Below are positions 1 to 11,700 of a stretch of 64,000 nucleotides of DNA, in pieces. The DNA is from Membranipora membranacea (Eukaryota > Bryozoa > Gymnolaemata > Cheilostomatida > Membraniporidae). The notes beneath the pieces were generated by a model that saw only the letters and a program-made list of their open reading frames with translations, did not search any database and was not told the DNA's origin. Every line of letters starts with the position of its first letter. Position 1 is the first letter of the stretch. The stretch spans positions 20,136,062-20,200,061 of the forward strand of contig OU612074.1 of NCBI GenBank assembly GCA_914767715.1, given 5' to 3'. The position numbers and the translations under genes are program-made.

Positions 1-154
1 TGGTAGTGTTTACTAAAGAGATAACATCAACACAAGCATGTATAATGTTCTCTCATTTGTTATCCAATGTGGGTATTGCGAGTGTCGGGAATCAAGGAAG
101 CGTTCTGATATAGGCCATCCCTCCATCACCACCAGTGAGAGCAAACTTGTTCTT

Positions 155-1608
155 TTAGCTCATAATTAAGTATTTCCTTCTAAACCTACCCGCTTCAGAG
201 GGACCCTGTGTGAGAGTCACAGTGACAGTTTCAGGGTGTGGCTCTATATTAGAAGTCCAGTTACTGCCCCAATCCTCCTGACCAATACCAAGAGAGTCCA
301 TACTGGCCTGAAGTCACACAAGTGTAAACAAAATGAGGTCAACAACAACAAAAACAGATAGTGGAGAACATTCTAATCAAACACCATCATATGTATCTAC
401 TACTCAAGGGAGCACGGAATGGGGGATGGGTTTACTAGTGATATCGGAAAACTTAGGAACTCAAGCCATTTAAGCACCATTAGATGACCTGTATGAGCAG
501 CTATAACAGTATTTTATGCACTCAATATGTGGCGGGATAGCTGGTGGTGACATTTCAACCAGCTATCCCGCCAAAGTTTGACCGTTTAAACTACTATAAC
601 AGCAGAATGAATTCTCGCACACCACTAGTTTGTCACCCTCGGTGGTGAATCATCCCAGAAAGTAGCAGAAAAAATAAAGCCTTTTCTACTTTGACTGCCC
701 ATCTCAGTTATCAGAATTTTATTCCATCATGTTACGAGCAAAACATCCTCATAAATTATGAGCTGACCATAGACTATAATAAATATGACATACCTCTCTG
801 AGAGGGAGGGTACCATTCTCTATGTCTGTTAGAGCTGTATGGATATGATTCTTCAGATCACTGACAGTGGGGAAGTAGCTCAGATCGTGCCTAACTGGAG
901 GTTCTCTATCCGCAAACAGATCTCGGTCTACATACTTCCTGTAAGGACAGATATTATGTATGATATTATTGTCTACCCTGAGCCTTTTGTTTACAAAAGC
1001 AGGAGGCAGATTGCAAACACAATGAATATGCAGGTGTGAGTCTAACCTGGTACTAATTCTGAGAGAATTTCATTAACATCTGGCCTGGTCCGATCAGTGA
1101 CCTTCATTACTCAACTTATAAGAATGATGATGATGATGATTGACAAAAAGCTTCACTTCTGAGTGAGTGAGTGGCACAACTGTTGGAAGTGAGTAGTCCT
1201 CGGTCTATTTCAGAACTTTAACACACAGCAAAGGAAAATAGTACTGGAATGGGGCTTATTTGATAATTTTGCTTTGCATGTTGAACATTTAAGCATCAGC
1301 ACAGCTGATGACCTCGACAATACCCTTAAAATATTCTACAGAATTTAGTAACCAAAATCTGAGAGAAATAAGTTGTTGGCCGCTGAGTAATAAGTCTAAA
1401 TCTCTTAACACTCTTAACACTTTTCAGTACTGCTTTCCTTTAAAAAGTAAAAAGGTTACAAAGAAAGGACAGAACTCAGATAGCAGGTTTGGAATACGTT
1501 GTAATTACCGTAACATTTTCCTGATAGTTGTTACATGCTGAATACCAGATGATACAAGCTCTCTTATCTTATTGGCTACAGGTTCCACCAATCGTGTTCC
1601 ACCCTGAT
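155..1608 (-). pseudogene. Orphan 3' fragment of CARF (three terminal exons)
   Basis: Three minus-strand exons match the last three exons of the complete CARF gene: 1608..1509, 938..794 and 307..155 (stop at 155-157). Lengths, phases and splice sites are the same as in the other copy at 30330-31782. They encode the helical C-terminal part of the CARF family (starting near [14 protein letters not shown], then [13 protein letters not shown]). The duplication breaks near 1780, and no upstream CARF exon (zinc-binding CPARIY exon, WGTRQS exon) is present between 1790 and 6800, so this copy lacks its 5' two-thirds and a promoter. I see two synonymous differences and one Ala/Ser change against the intact gene, so the reading frame has not decayed. 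It is most likely a recent partial duplicate; an alternative is that it serves as 3' exons of a chimeric transcript. Left of position 1 the copy probably continues. Confidence 0.82.
530..573. repeat. Perfect 16-bp stem hairpin in CARF intron
   Basis: TGGCGGGATAGCTGGT at 530-545 is followed after 12 bases by its exact reverse complement at 558-573. The same hairpin occurs at 30705-30748 in the other duplicate, in the last intron of CARF. It could be a remnant of a small foldback element; nothing indicates a function. Confidence 0.85.
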
Positions 1609-1789
1609 CTGCGAAAAGCAGGATGTATGATGTTATGGATATAAGCTTAATGCGCAGAATAGAAAGGAGGACTAAACAGGAACAAATCCAGTCGGGAGTT
1701 TAGCTAGATTGGGTACACATTATGTTGGCGAGCGCAAAATGTATCCAACCAACGTGAGAGGTAATATAAAGTTATGAGGCTGATTATAT

Positions 1790-3860
1790 GTAAGTTAGCT
1801 AGGCAAAAGATTTTTCATTCATAGTTACAGTGACATTATGTTAATTAATAAGTGGTAAATGTCACTTGCTACATGTCATTGACTGCAAAGGACTCTTTCT
1901 GATATGTAGTGAATATTTCCCACGTTATATGGCCACGTTATATGGCCACGCCATGATGGTGTGATTGGTACTAAAAAATTGTCACTGAAGACTAGCAAGC
2001 AAGCTGCTCTCTACGACAGGCTTGAACTGCAGTTTTTCTAAGTGGTTCAGAGGAAGAGGTCATCTCTCTTTCAACTCTGAATGCCGACCAATAGAATTAA
2101 ACTTGATCTAAGGTTTCACATTGTTTGTTTTAGGGAAGCAACATAGATGACCAGCTCTTCTGTGGTTAGTTGAACATTATTGACAACCAAGATTAGCAAA
2201 GAAATCTGCATCACTTACTAAAGGAGCAGCCACAATGATGCCTGAAACATTGTCATCACTTTTTGGAGAAGAGTCAATCACCGCCAATCTACAGATAAAA
2301 CTGTTCGTTCGATGAGAAGCCACCGTCTCAATAACACGTCGCTTGCATATGGCATGTACAGTAAATTGTATATTTGTGGTGCAACTATGTTTTTTTTGTG
2401 TTTTTCTGATGATCAGCTATATTTTGAAGATTTTTAATTTTAATTTTGTTTAATGGCATGGCAAACATGCAAAATACAACAAGTTAATATTGAATTACTG
2501 TAGTTCTTTCAAGTTAATGTGTCATCAGAACGTCAAAATGTCATCTGGACCAGTGAATGGACTACTTACGTGATCAAACAAACCAAAGAAGGACTAGTCA
2601 GTCCCTGCAGTGTGTTGCATATTCCGATCCTGAAAGACTGCTGGGTAGTCTCATTGATATAAATTCACATGAATATAAAGTATATATGAGAGCGCATGAG
2701 GAGTTGATAGGGTTGACGACTTACCTGTTAGTTGAAAACCTGCTGAGAAGTAACTGGAAGCAAATTCAAAACTATGTGATGACCGAATCACTCTTGTATT
2801 AGGGCAGTCGAGAAGTTGATGGGGTCTTAAGGTTGGAAATAATACCCGATGGTAAGTCATTAAAACTGCTGAGATGTAACTTGAATAATATTAATAAAGT
2901 CCTAAACCCCATAAACAAGGAGTTATGCTCTTTTTTAGTATGAGAAGACGACTAGGTATTTATGGTTCATGATATCAGGGAGACTGTGAGGGGTATATCC
3001 ACCCTCCCTGATGATATGATGCCCCACGCTAGCTCCCCAGCTGGCCCTCAAGGACCCCAAGGTTTCGAACAACTTCTCATTGATGGTCATTGATTAATAG
3101 CATATTGCACCTTCTGCATGGGCAAAAAGACAAAATATAATTCGGATGATTATTCAGAATTCTTGTGAAACATTCCTTCCATCAGGTGCTCAAACTCAGC
3201 TAAAAGAGAATACCACATAGCAGTCTCCTGTTCCTGTTATTATTTAGCCTGTGCTCTATAATTATTACAGCAAAGTCTTGGAACCTCCCCTAAACTGAAG
3301 TGTTACCCAGCTTAGAGTCAGCAACTAATTGAGTTTTGCATCGCGTAATGCGCAAAGCTGATGCTGCCCAGCACATTATTTGCTACCCATTAATGCATTG
3401 CTGCGAAACCTTGGTTGCCCTTTAACCTTCATTGATTACCCTTAGTAACTTCTCAGATAGATATTCTAAGACTTGTCTGCAAGTCTTCGGCCAAAAATTG
3501 TTTTTCAAATATTCATGATTGATACCAGCAACCATCATTATTATTACCCAGGTTTATAATGTAACACTGTGCTAGAAGTTAAAGTTATTGATGACACAGG
3601 CTTTTCTACCATCTTTGATTTAGATTGTAGAGTTTTTTGAGATCAGTCATAGTAAAGTATGATCTGTGAGTACTCATTCACATTCCTCCATCAGATCATT
3701 ACATACGACCAGAGGTTAAACACTTCACTGACAGTCAAAACATTCAAAATCTTTACATAATAAGTGACTGTTCAATATTAACATTCTTAAAGTTATAACT
3801 TTCATCTTTGATATTATAAGCACTTATATTTGATGTAGTTCTGTGTCATGTAACTGTATA
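1790..3860. other. Spacer without recognisable genes
   Basis: Apart from the dispersed repeat at 2030-2950 I find no coding exon here. Short ORFs at 2557-2802 and 2651-2860 lie inside the repeat and do not match its other copies, so they are not taken as genes. Confidence 0.6.
2030..2950 (+). repeat. Dispersed repeat, copy I
   Basis: This is a diverged copy of a sequence seen also at about 15310-15600 (truncated) and 26510-27320. Shared landmarks are the words around tttcacattgt..gaagcaac, the tgtacagta..gatgatca block, and the terminal gttatg..cttttt..gagaagacg. It has no long ORF and is probably an old mobile-element copy of unknown class. Confidence 0.55.
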
Positions 3861-3889
3861 GCAGCTCCTGCAGAAGGAGGAGGGAATCA

Positions 3890-4115
3890 GCAGGATTTGG
3901 TCTCAGACTCGTTCAGTCTGATGTGTGAGGAGCTGCACTTAAAACCAGGATGTCTCATACCTGGGATATCACATACCTGCTTTACCTTGATGAGATTCAC
4001 TTAGACTCGGATCTAGTTGTACTCAGTCGGTAGTTGGGCCCTGTTCACTTGCCGTCTTCTCTTGTTACTAGCCTCTGGTTCTTGATGCCCTGGTGGCTGG
4101 TTTATAGTTGTGGCT
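3890..4115 (-). pseudogene. Decayed copy of the cassette's minus-strand gene, last exon
   Basis: The reverse strand here resembles the final exon of the minus-strand gene at 16964-17163 and 28703-28902 (shared stretches around ccagaggctagtaa, aactagatc and agtgaatctcatca). Frame-shifting indels break the reading frame. It also contains two units of the ctcatacctggga minisatellite seen beside the intact copies. This marks an older, third copy of at least this end of the cassette. Confidence 0.6.
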
Positions 4116-4689
4116 CACCTTCCTTCAGGGATATCTTGGTAACCCTCAATCCCCTTATAAAACGCTGCACTAAACTAAATTAAGAATTGTATCTCTCGTG
4201 AGTCTTCCTCAGGAATCTCATGGTAATTGTATTCTATTTATTTACCAACATTATCATCATCATGTGTTCTTCATATTTTCAAAACATTGAACAATACCAA
4301 CTAAAGGTGAATGCTATTTTCTACTATATATTATAGGTGAGTTTTGGATGAGGAGAGAAACATCGTAAAACTGTTTTCTGATGGTAACTCAATCAAGTTG
4401 GATCAGATATTGAGTTTGAAAACTGCAACGGATTTAACAGCTTGTCATGATCAATTTATGTTATTAATCTCAACCTCAACTTTTTGAATTTAAAAACTGC
4501 ATGAAATATTAGAGCTGCTGAATCTATATACTTATTGTACAAAGTTTGGATGCTTCCCGTTTCAGCTATCAAAGTTCGGGGGGGGGAGGGGGCTATCGTA
4601 ATATTTATTTTGATTTTGATCCTTTAGTGCAGGAACGTATCAAGCAGATTATGATGAGATTTTACCTTTACAATTCCTATTTTATACAT

Positions 4690-4930
4690 GACTTTTAAGA
4701 GCATTTACCATAGACAAAACACGGAACACTAGACTGGACAGTGAGTGTCCCCATTAAATACTGCGACACAACGACATAACGCTGATAATTAGTACCCATT
4801 AGAGCCCAAATCATGGTACTGAACATTTTGAATATGTAGATGATTGTACATGCACGCTACACTGTCTCATCTCGAAGGCCATGCTAACATAGCTATTTGC
4901 ACTTGGAATTAAACCGAGCATCGTTGTACT
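4690..4930. repeat. Left arm of a long interrupted inverted repeat
   Basis: The reverse complement of this stretch appears in two blocks to the right: 4780-4925 pairs with about 6345-6500, and 4700-4770 pairs with about 7015-7110 (landmarks ggacactagactgg versus ccagtctagtgttg). The right arm is split by roughly 500 bp containing a SINE-like insertion and a short tandem repeat. Ends and target-site duplication are not resolved. Confidence 0.6.
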
Positions 4931-5439
4931 AGGTCTAGCCTCGTTATTTTGTCATGGCTGCGAATCAGAGCGTACCGCAGAATAAGATTTTTAATGAGTG
5001 AAGTACAGTGGGATGCTCTTTTAAATGTGCCCTTGTTGTTGTTAAGTAATTAATTTGATAATGTACGGTGACAACTACGTTATTCAAATTTGGCGCTAGC
5101 CCTACGGTACCAATAGTGTGTCGGACGGTCCTTTCTGCTGCATGGAAATTGTTATCTACAACTGGGTTAGTGAGTTGAGCACTCCATGGTTTGAGGCCTC
5201 CCAAATTACTTATAATAAGAATTAATAATGAGCAGCCAGCCTGATACACTTAGGGATATCAATGCAGGCATATACCAACCATAAAAATTATATTTTTGCT
5301 TGTAAATAATAGCATATGGTTGTCTAGCCTGTTATCACAAGCTTTGTTTTGGGGGTTCAACAAGCTTATTAAGACAGTCGGGGTCATTCAAACATACATG
5401 GCTAAACTAAACTGATGCATCAACTAATGCAAAACACAA

Positions 5440-6300
5440 GATAATCTTGTAACATTGAAGGTTGGATTCCCACAATGCAATTCTATATTGGAATTTTTAA
5501 ATATGATCAGAAGAAAATTCCTAAATCCTATTATAATACTGATGGGAATCGAACCACAATGCATTATTGGATATTGCTGCGAGGTGATTGTCACCCTGTT
5601 TTTAGTCGTAGTGTTAGGAAATGAAGAACTCATGGCCAATGACTATTAGCTAATATCCTATTATAGAATTTTAGCAGATCAAATCCTTTTCGGCAATACC
5701 TGAAAATAAACCCATGAAACGACTTGATCATAATATCGTGTAACAGGTGCACTAGGTATATCGATTCCAGTGTGGTTGGTGTTGAAATGGAGCAATAGCC
5801 CACCCAGCCCTTATCGACCGTCTACAGCCGCGATCGCCATCCCGAAGCCATTAAGTGCTGGCTGTCGTACTTTATAGCTGACACATAACCCCTATAATGG
5901 TGTGGAAATCAAAAGCAGAAAATCTTTAATGATATTATTATAAACTGATGAGAATTAAACCACTACGTACGTATTACAGTATATTTCAGCAAGGTCATTG
6001 TTACCCATGATGATTGAGCAGAAAAAATGACCACATACAGACTACACGCATCCCATCTAACAGCAGGAAGGCTATTATACACCTTGCAATGCTTTGTGGG
6101 AAGATGCCATTCTTCCAACCATACAATATAAAGAGCTGTCAAGAGGTTGAGAGAAAAGTATATAAATTATATACTGATGAGAATTAAACCACTACGTAAA
6201 TATAATATTATGGTATATTTGAGCAAGGTTATTGTGATCCGGTGTTCAGCAGTTGTCTTATAAAATGAAGAATTCATACCAAATAACTTTTTTCAAGCAT
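5440..6300. repeat. Three diverged direct repeats inside the inverted repeat
   Basis: About 110 bp beginning near actgatg(a/g)gaat(c/t)(g/a)aacca recurs at about 5550-5640, 5945-6040 and 6170-6280, each followed by a ttcagcaaggt(c/t)attg-type block or its equivalent. Copies are 65-80% alike by eye. They lie between the arms of the inverted repeat at 4690-4930 and 6345-7110. Confidence 0.5.
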
Positions 6301-6344
6301 TATGTCAAGCAATCATTGTATTTAACAAATGGATAACCTTGGAT

Positions 6345-7110
6345 ATTCCTAAGACGATGCTCTGTTTGATTCCAAGTGCAAATAACTATATATGTTATAA
6401 TGGCCTTCGAGTGTAGTGTGCATGTACATCCATCTACATATTCAAAATGTTCTGTCCATGGTTTAGGCTCCAATGGGTACTAAGTGTCAGCATTGTATTT
6501 AAAATGACTGTTTAACTAATATTTCCATGTCATTTTTGCTCAATCAAAATAAGTGATGAGTTAGACAGAATATAGACAAATATATTAAATACGCGTTTTA
6601 GCCCTTCCTAGCGTCTAGAAACGCTCTCAGAGCATCAGCGACTGGGTTCTATCCCGGACCCTGTTGGGGGATCACACTGCCCTCAAACCCCAAGGTGGAT
6701 CGCGTGGGTACTTCACACCATCGGAGCATTGCGATGACGTGCAGTATCGCTGTAAATTGAAATCTCTCACTTTTGAATTTAGATTACTTGGCAACTATCA
6801 TATGCTGTTTAGCTAATATTTCTATGACTTTTTTGCTCAATCAAAATAAGTGATGAGTTAGACAGAATATAAACAAAGCTGTTACCTGTGCTGCAGAAGA
6901 TTCCTGCTGCTATTCTGTATCAAATTCTACAAAATCTATCAAATTATCTGCATCAAAGGGAGATTACTCCGAAAAACACATGAATCATTGCTTTTTCTAC
7001 CACAGTGAGATGTCGCTGCGTCGCAGTATTTAATGAGGACACTTTTTGATAGGCTATTTACTACACAGTGTCCAGTCTAGTGTTGTGTGTTTTGTCTATG
7101 GCATTTACCC
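6345..7110. repeat. Right arm of the interrupted inverted repeat
   Basis: Blocks 6345-6500 and 7015-7110 are reverse complements of 4690-4930. Between them, a 73-bp word starting ctgttta(a/g)ctaatatttc occurs twice, at 6507-6580 and 6807-6879, and again at 18236-18308, where the second cassette starts. Confidence 0.55.
6600..6760 (+). mobile_element. SINE-like element with tRNA-derived promoter
   Basis: Near 6625-6660 the sequence CTCAGAGCATCAG precedes GGGTTCTATCCCGG, which resembles a tRNA D-arm to T-arm layout with an RNA polymerase III B box (consensus GGTTCGANTCC, one or two mismatches). An A-box-like TAGCGTCTAGAAACGC lies just upstream. It sits between the two 73-bp repeats at 6507 and 6807 and is absent from the equivalent place in cassette 2. 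It is a diverged copy. Confidence 0.45.
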
Positions 7111-7953
7111 TCAGGGCGTCTCAGAACCCCGAAGATCCGAACAGCGTGGGCTCATGACTCTTTCGTGCGTGCCATGGTAAACTTCTTGAATAAAACGATA
7201 GTTTAAATTCCTGCTCTTTTTATGATGATTTTTATACCATATTTTAAGACCTGTTATCGAATACTGAATATTTCAGCACAGAACCAAGACTTATCGATAA
7301 ATTTTTATTTCTTGACTGAATAAATCCATCCATCCAATATATATACAATCATGTAACACATTTTGAGCTTGCAAAACACTAACTGACAAAATTTTAATAT
7401 TCAACTTTTTGCATTATCTGATTATTTTTACTCATTGGCCTTTGCTCTAAAAAATATTATGCAATCATCACTTCACTTTTCTTGGTAATGCTTATTTAGA
7501 GATAACAGTTAAAAGTGTAAAAATTACTGCCTTTGAAGTTATGAGTTGTCTCACTCTGTAGGGTTTCTATGGATTCTAAGCAAAATGGTTCATTTAGTTT
7601 AGCCTTAGAACCACAATATCTTTTGATTATGGTGGAAAAATTTGTACCAGCCTCATGGTGCAATAATGAATAAGCAACAAAATTTTGCTAAGGGAATTCC
7701 CCTGACACTGACTTCCTGACCAGGCCCCTCCCCCTAATACAATTTTTCATCAACTCATGGTGTTGACACTTTGAAGCAAGTGATTGTGAGAGGAAATTAC
7801 TGTAACCTCTATATCCTACACACAAAGCTGACTTTGTCTTGTGACAGATAAATCAGTGTTACATCATCAGACTCTTCATTACATCTACCAATGAACTAAG
7901 GTTTAGTTCATTGCATCTACTACTACATCTCATCACCACAGACTGGTTAGTGG

Positions 7954-8104
7954 CATGGGCCCCTGGGACTTACATGTCTTCACTTTGCCAATGTCCACTA
8001 TCAACCACCCAAAAACACCATTTGGTTTTTGGTGTTTGGTGTTTTTTGGGTGGTTGATAGTGGACATTGGCAAAGTAAAAACATGTAAGTCCCAGGGGCC
8101 CATG
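7954..8104. mobile_element. hAT-type MITE with perfect hairpin and 8-bp target duplication
   Basis: The 151-bp element is almost one palindrome. It starts CATGGGCCCCTGGGAC and ends with the reverse complement, with arms of about 65 bp meeting at a short loop near 8015-8040. GTTAGTGG flanks it on both sides (7946-7953 and 8105-8112). Cassette 2 has a single GTTAGTGG and no insert at the matching place (about 19357-19364), so the empty site is visible in the same window. An 8-bp target-site duplication is characteristic of the hAT superfamily. The element has no coding capacity and must have been mobilised by an enzyme encoded elsewhere. Confidence 0.92.
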
Positions 8105-8109
8105 GTTAG

Positions 8110-8790
8110 TGGGTAGTAGTCTGTCTAATATTTGATTGTATTGTACACTGCTGCACCTTGAATTGGGAAACTCATTCACACTGCTGTGCAGTTGGGTATC
8201 AAACTAAACTGCAGAGTATAAGTGAAACTCACTGTCCTCTTGCCATGCAGCCAGCAGGTAACTAATTTCGAAAGACATTTTACAATATATTTGGTTACTG
8301 CTGATCACAGTCAAGTTCTGTAGGGGAAGTATTCACTTTTATGTAAAAAATCATAGTAGAGGGTTTGTTGATGCAGCCCATATTGCGTGCTCAAACATAT
8401 TTTAGGTACTGCGTCCAATCAAACACACGTTCGAGGTGTAACAAAAGATGTGTGGCAGGTGCTCTATGGGACATGTCTTATATTGCACTCATGCTGCCCC
8501 CTACAGCACCAGCAAGACTGACTGCTGTATGGGGTTTGAGCGCTGTAAGACAATGTCATATGTCTCACAACACCTTCGCCAGTGCCGGTTTTAGTCCCTA
8601 ATCATAACAACATAAATTATTGTAATGCTAGCCATTACTATGAACGTCCCCTTCATAGTAGTGTAGGAGAGTACATGCCTAAGGCTGAGACCTGATGACC
8701 CTTCATGAATAAAAAAACTACCTGCTTCTCCAACTGAATCTCATTATCTATAGCTCGTTCCCCTGATTCTTATTTTTCCACCTTAAGATA
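8110..8790. promoter_or_regulatory. Upstream region of TRIM-like gene 1
   Basis: This is 680 bp before the start codon. I see no exon with splice signals, although short ORFs exist (for example 8365-8601). The stretch is highly similar to 19370-20040 upstream of gene 2 with few changes, so the two genes probably share regulation. No convincing TATA box was found near the start. Confidence 0.35.
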
Positions 8791-11700
8791 ATGGCTGGAA
8801 TGGCAGATGCTAGAACTGATGAGATAGCCTGTAGCTTCTGTCTAGAGTATGGTCGCTATCTGACTAGACCTCGCTCTCTACCCTGCGGACACTACTGCTG
8901 TGAGCCGTGCCTAGAGACAGATTTTATAACTCAGAAGGTGGTCAGGTGTATCAGGTGTAGGTAAGAAGTCCCACTGAGATAACGACCTGAAGTAAAGTAA
9001 CTGGACATGTGGTCGAACAATTGGCTGCTTCCGGAAATTTTGACAGGCCAGGCTTATCTCCCCACAGACTTCAATAAATAACATGTTTATGCATCAAACT
9101 TATGCAAGTCTACTTGTGAGATAATCAATCCTATTTGGATGGACAAGATATGGCCTCTGTGGCTTTCCTGAGATAGGTACTAAGGGAAATCGTCATCACA
9201 AGCTACCTCATACCTGTCAATATTCCGGCTATTCTTTATGTCAAAGATCAAATTGGGTAATGCAATATTGAATCTGTAATCAAAGCAAAAGCCAATCTGT
9301 GAGATGGTCCCACTTTTTGAGGGTTTGGCTAGGCAAGGGGGGGGTTGCATTCCAACATCAGCTAGGATTGCTTGTGCCTGGAATTGAACCTTCACTTGAA
9401 AGATCATATACCTATAACCTAACCATTATAACCTCTACTGCCTCACTCGACACTTTATTAAAAGTTACATAATGGTAGCAGATCCAGATTGATTGCTGGT
9501 GTGAGGTGAGGTGCCCTTTGGTCAAACCATGAGCCTACCTTTCTGTCCTTCGACTCAATTTTGTCACGCATAAATCGTTGAGTTCTAATTGGGTCTTATC
9601 CAGTTAGCATATATTTCCATATGTTTAATTCTATCCTACAGCACAGTGTATGACATAGATTTGTATTCTCTGCCACATGCTGACACAAGTGAGAGCACAA
9701 CTCCAGTATTCTGTGATGCCTGCTCTAAAAAGGGAGAAAAACTCAAAGCTGAAGTGTATTGTGCTGCCTGTACTCAGTGCTTGTGTACTAAACATAAACA
9801 GGTAAAACTCATCTCCGTGAAAACTAACAGCTCTTTATACAGCCACCGATTGAATCTTGTGACCAAAATTACAATCTTATCAGTCGATGATTGTCTCATA
9901 AAATAAACCCGTTGGGTGTCTGATATATTCGAGCTTTTAAGTACCAGTGATAAGATTACTGTGCAAACAGTGATAGAGTAAGTCTGAAATGGTCTGGTGG
10001 TTATTTTCAGTTGACTGTCATGTATCCCTTGATAGCACAAAGTTCAGATGAATTTTGTGGTTTCAATCAAATGGGGACTGTGGCTGCACAGTTTATGATA
10101 TGATCGGAATCACACTTCTTGCGGTCATGCAGGGCTGAAGTTCTGAGATAGGCACTTACTCCTCTACAATGCTTATTAATGTGGCCTTCAAACATAAAAT
10201 TGAATATTCGATGTCAAAATCCTCTCATTAGGGATATGTTTTTGCTTTTTATAAACATTTGAATTCCTTGGGGGCTGGGACTTTGACCTTGGCCTAGTAG
10301 GAAGAGATAATAGCATCGCAACTAGAGTAATGTTGCGCACTTATAAAGTTTTGCCTCCCCCACTTTTTTTCTAAGCTACGGCCCTGTCATGAGTATGCTG
10401 TTGCACCGTTTCACAAAATCTAGGACCACCTCTTAGTTTCAACACAAGAAAGATTCGAGTTCAGACCCCATTTCTCTCCTTCTTATTATAAACATGCTGA
10501 TGGCTTCAAAAAACATTAGATGACCTTGTGTAGGAATTTCTCTGTCTCAAATATTTTCAGGCTTAGGCTTGATTGATGTGAGTTTTTATTTTCAGTCTCA
10601 TGATGAGTTTTTCGATAACCACAAGAAGATGACAGTGGAGGAGTATCGTAAACAATGTAGAAAGTTTGTAAAGAAAACCTGCACTAAACATCACGGGCAG
10701 AGCCTCATTACTGGATGTCAGATTTGCTGGGAGGTTTTCTGTGTTGAGTGTATGACAGAGCCAACAGCCTGCAAGGATGGTAAAATCATTTACAAGCTGT
10801 GATATCCCTACATGCGGACTAAGAGCTGTGAATATTGTAGTAGTGTAGAAGTAATATTATTTAAGAGGGACTAGTTTGTGGTGAACCAACTAATCCCAGC
10901 CTAAAGTAATTAGTTTAAAGCTTGTTACAAGCAGTTTTAGGATCTAAGAAGACTAATTAATATCAGATAAACATTAGAACTTTCTCCCCCTAGAGCCAGT
11001 AGAATGGGACAACTCTTCATGCAGCCAAATTGGTCCAATCATGACCTCGGTTCTATGATTGTGATGTCGATGACTAATAACTTAGGCTGGTATTTATCTC
11101 CACTGTTAGATGACAAAGAGTTCATATCCATATCCTGTCTCCCTGGTCCCAGTAAATTATGATTTAGATTTAAGAAGTTATCTCCTCCACACACACCTCA
11201 GTGCTAGCCTGTACTTTTTGTGATAACTTAACTGCATGTGATGTTTAGTCTAATGATGAATCGTGTCTTCATGATTTTTAGGTTCAGCTCACAGAACTCA
11301 GATACTAGAGAAGCTAGTAAAGTATATAGAGGGTGAGGTAGATATACTGAAGAAAGAAGCTTCTAAACTTGATACTAAACTATCAGCTTATAGTAAGAAA
11401 TGTGCCACAATACTTGAGGAGCAGAAAACAGAAATAGACAGTTTTCTGAAAGTGCTGCATGAAACCCGAGACAAGCAGGTGAGCAAATCTGACAATATAC
11501 ATCACACAAGCCACACCAGTCCTGTTTAAATTGGTTTAAATGTTGGTGAAAACCACAAGGGTTCATCATCACTCGCCGCATCCCGAGGCATTGGTGGCGA
11601 GATAGGTTTGCTTTAGGAGCTAGGACGCAATGGCTGCGCCAATTTGTTCTCAATTTGTAGGCAGGCTGGAGCAGCCTACAGGGTCCAACAATCCCCTGTG

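Larger units (their letters stand above)
1..1780. repeat. Segmental duplication, copy 1 (partner 30176-31957)
   Basis: This stretch aligns base for base with 30176-31957, with only scattered substitutions and small indels, about 98% identity by eye. Both copies have the same orientation and flank the whole TRIM-gene array. Homology ends near 1780 (after the shared words around taatataaagt). It covers CARF exons and introns alike, so it is a DNA-level duplication and not a retrocopy. Confidence 0.9.

Noticed and set aside
9180-9407. 75-codon minus-strand ORF (and 20432-20662)
   Set aside because: It coincides with the tRNA-derived SINE-like element.
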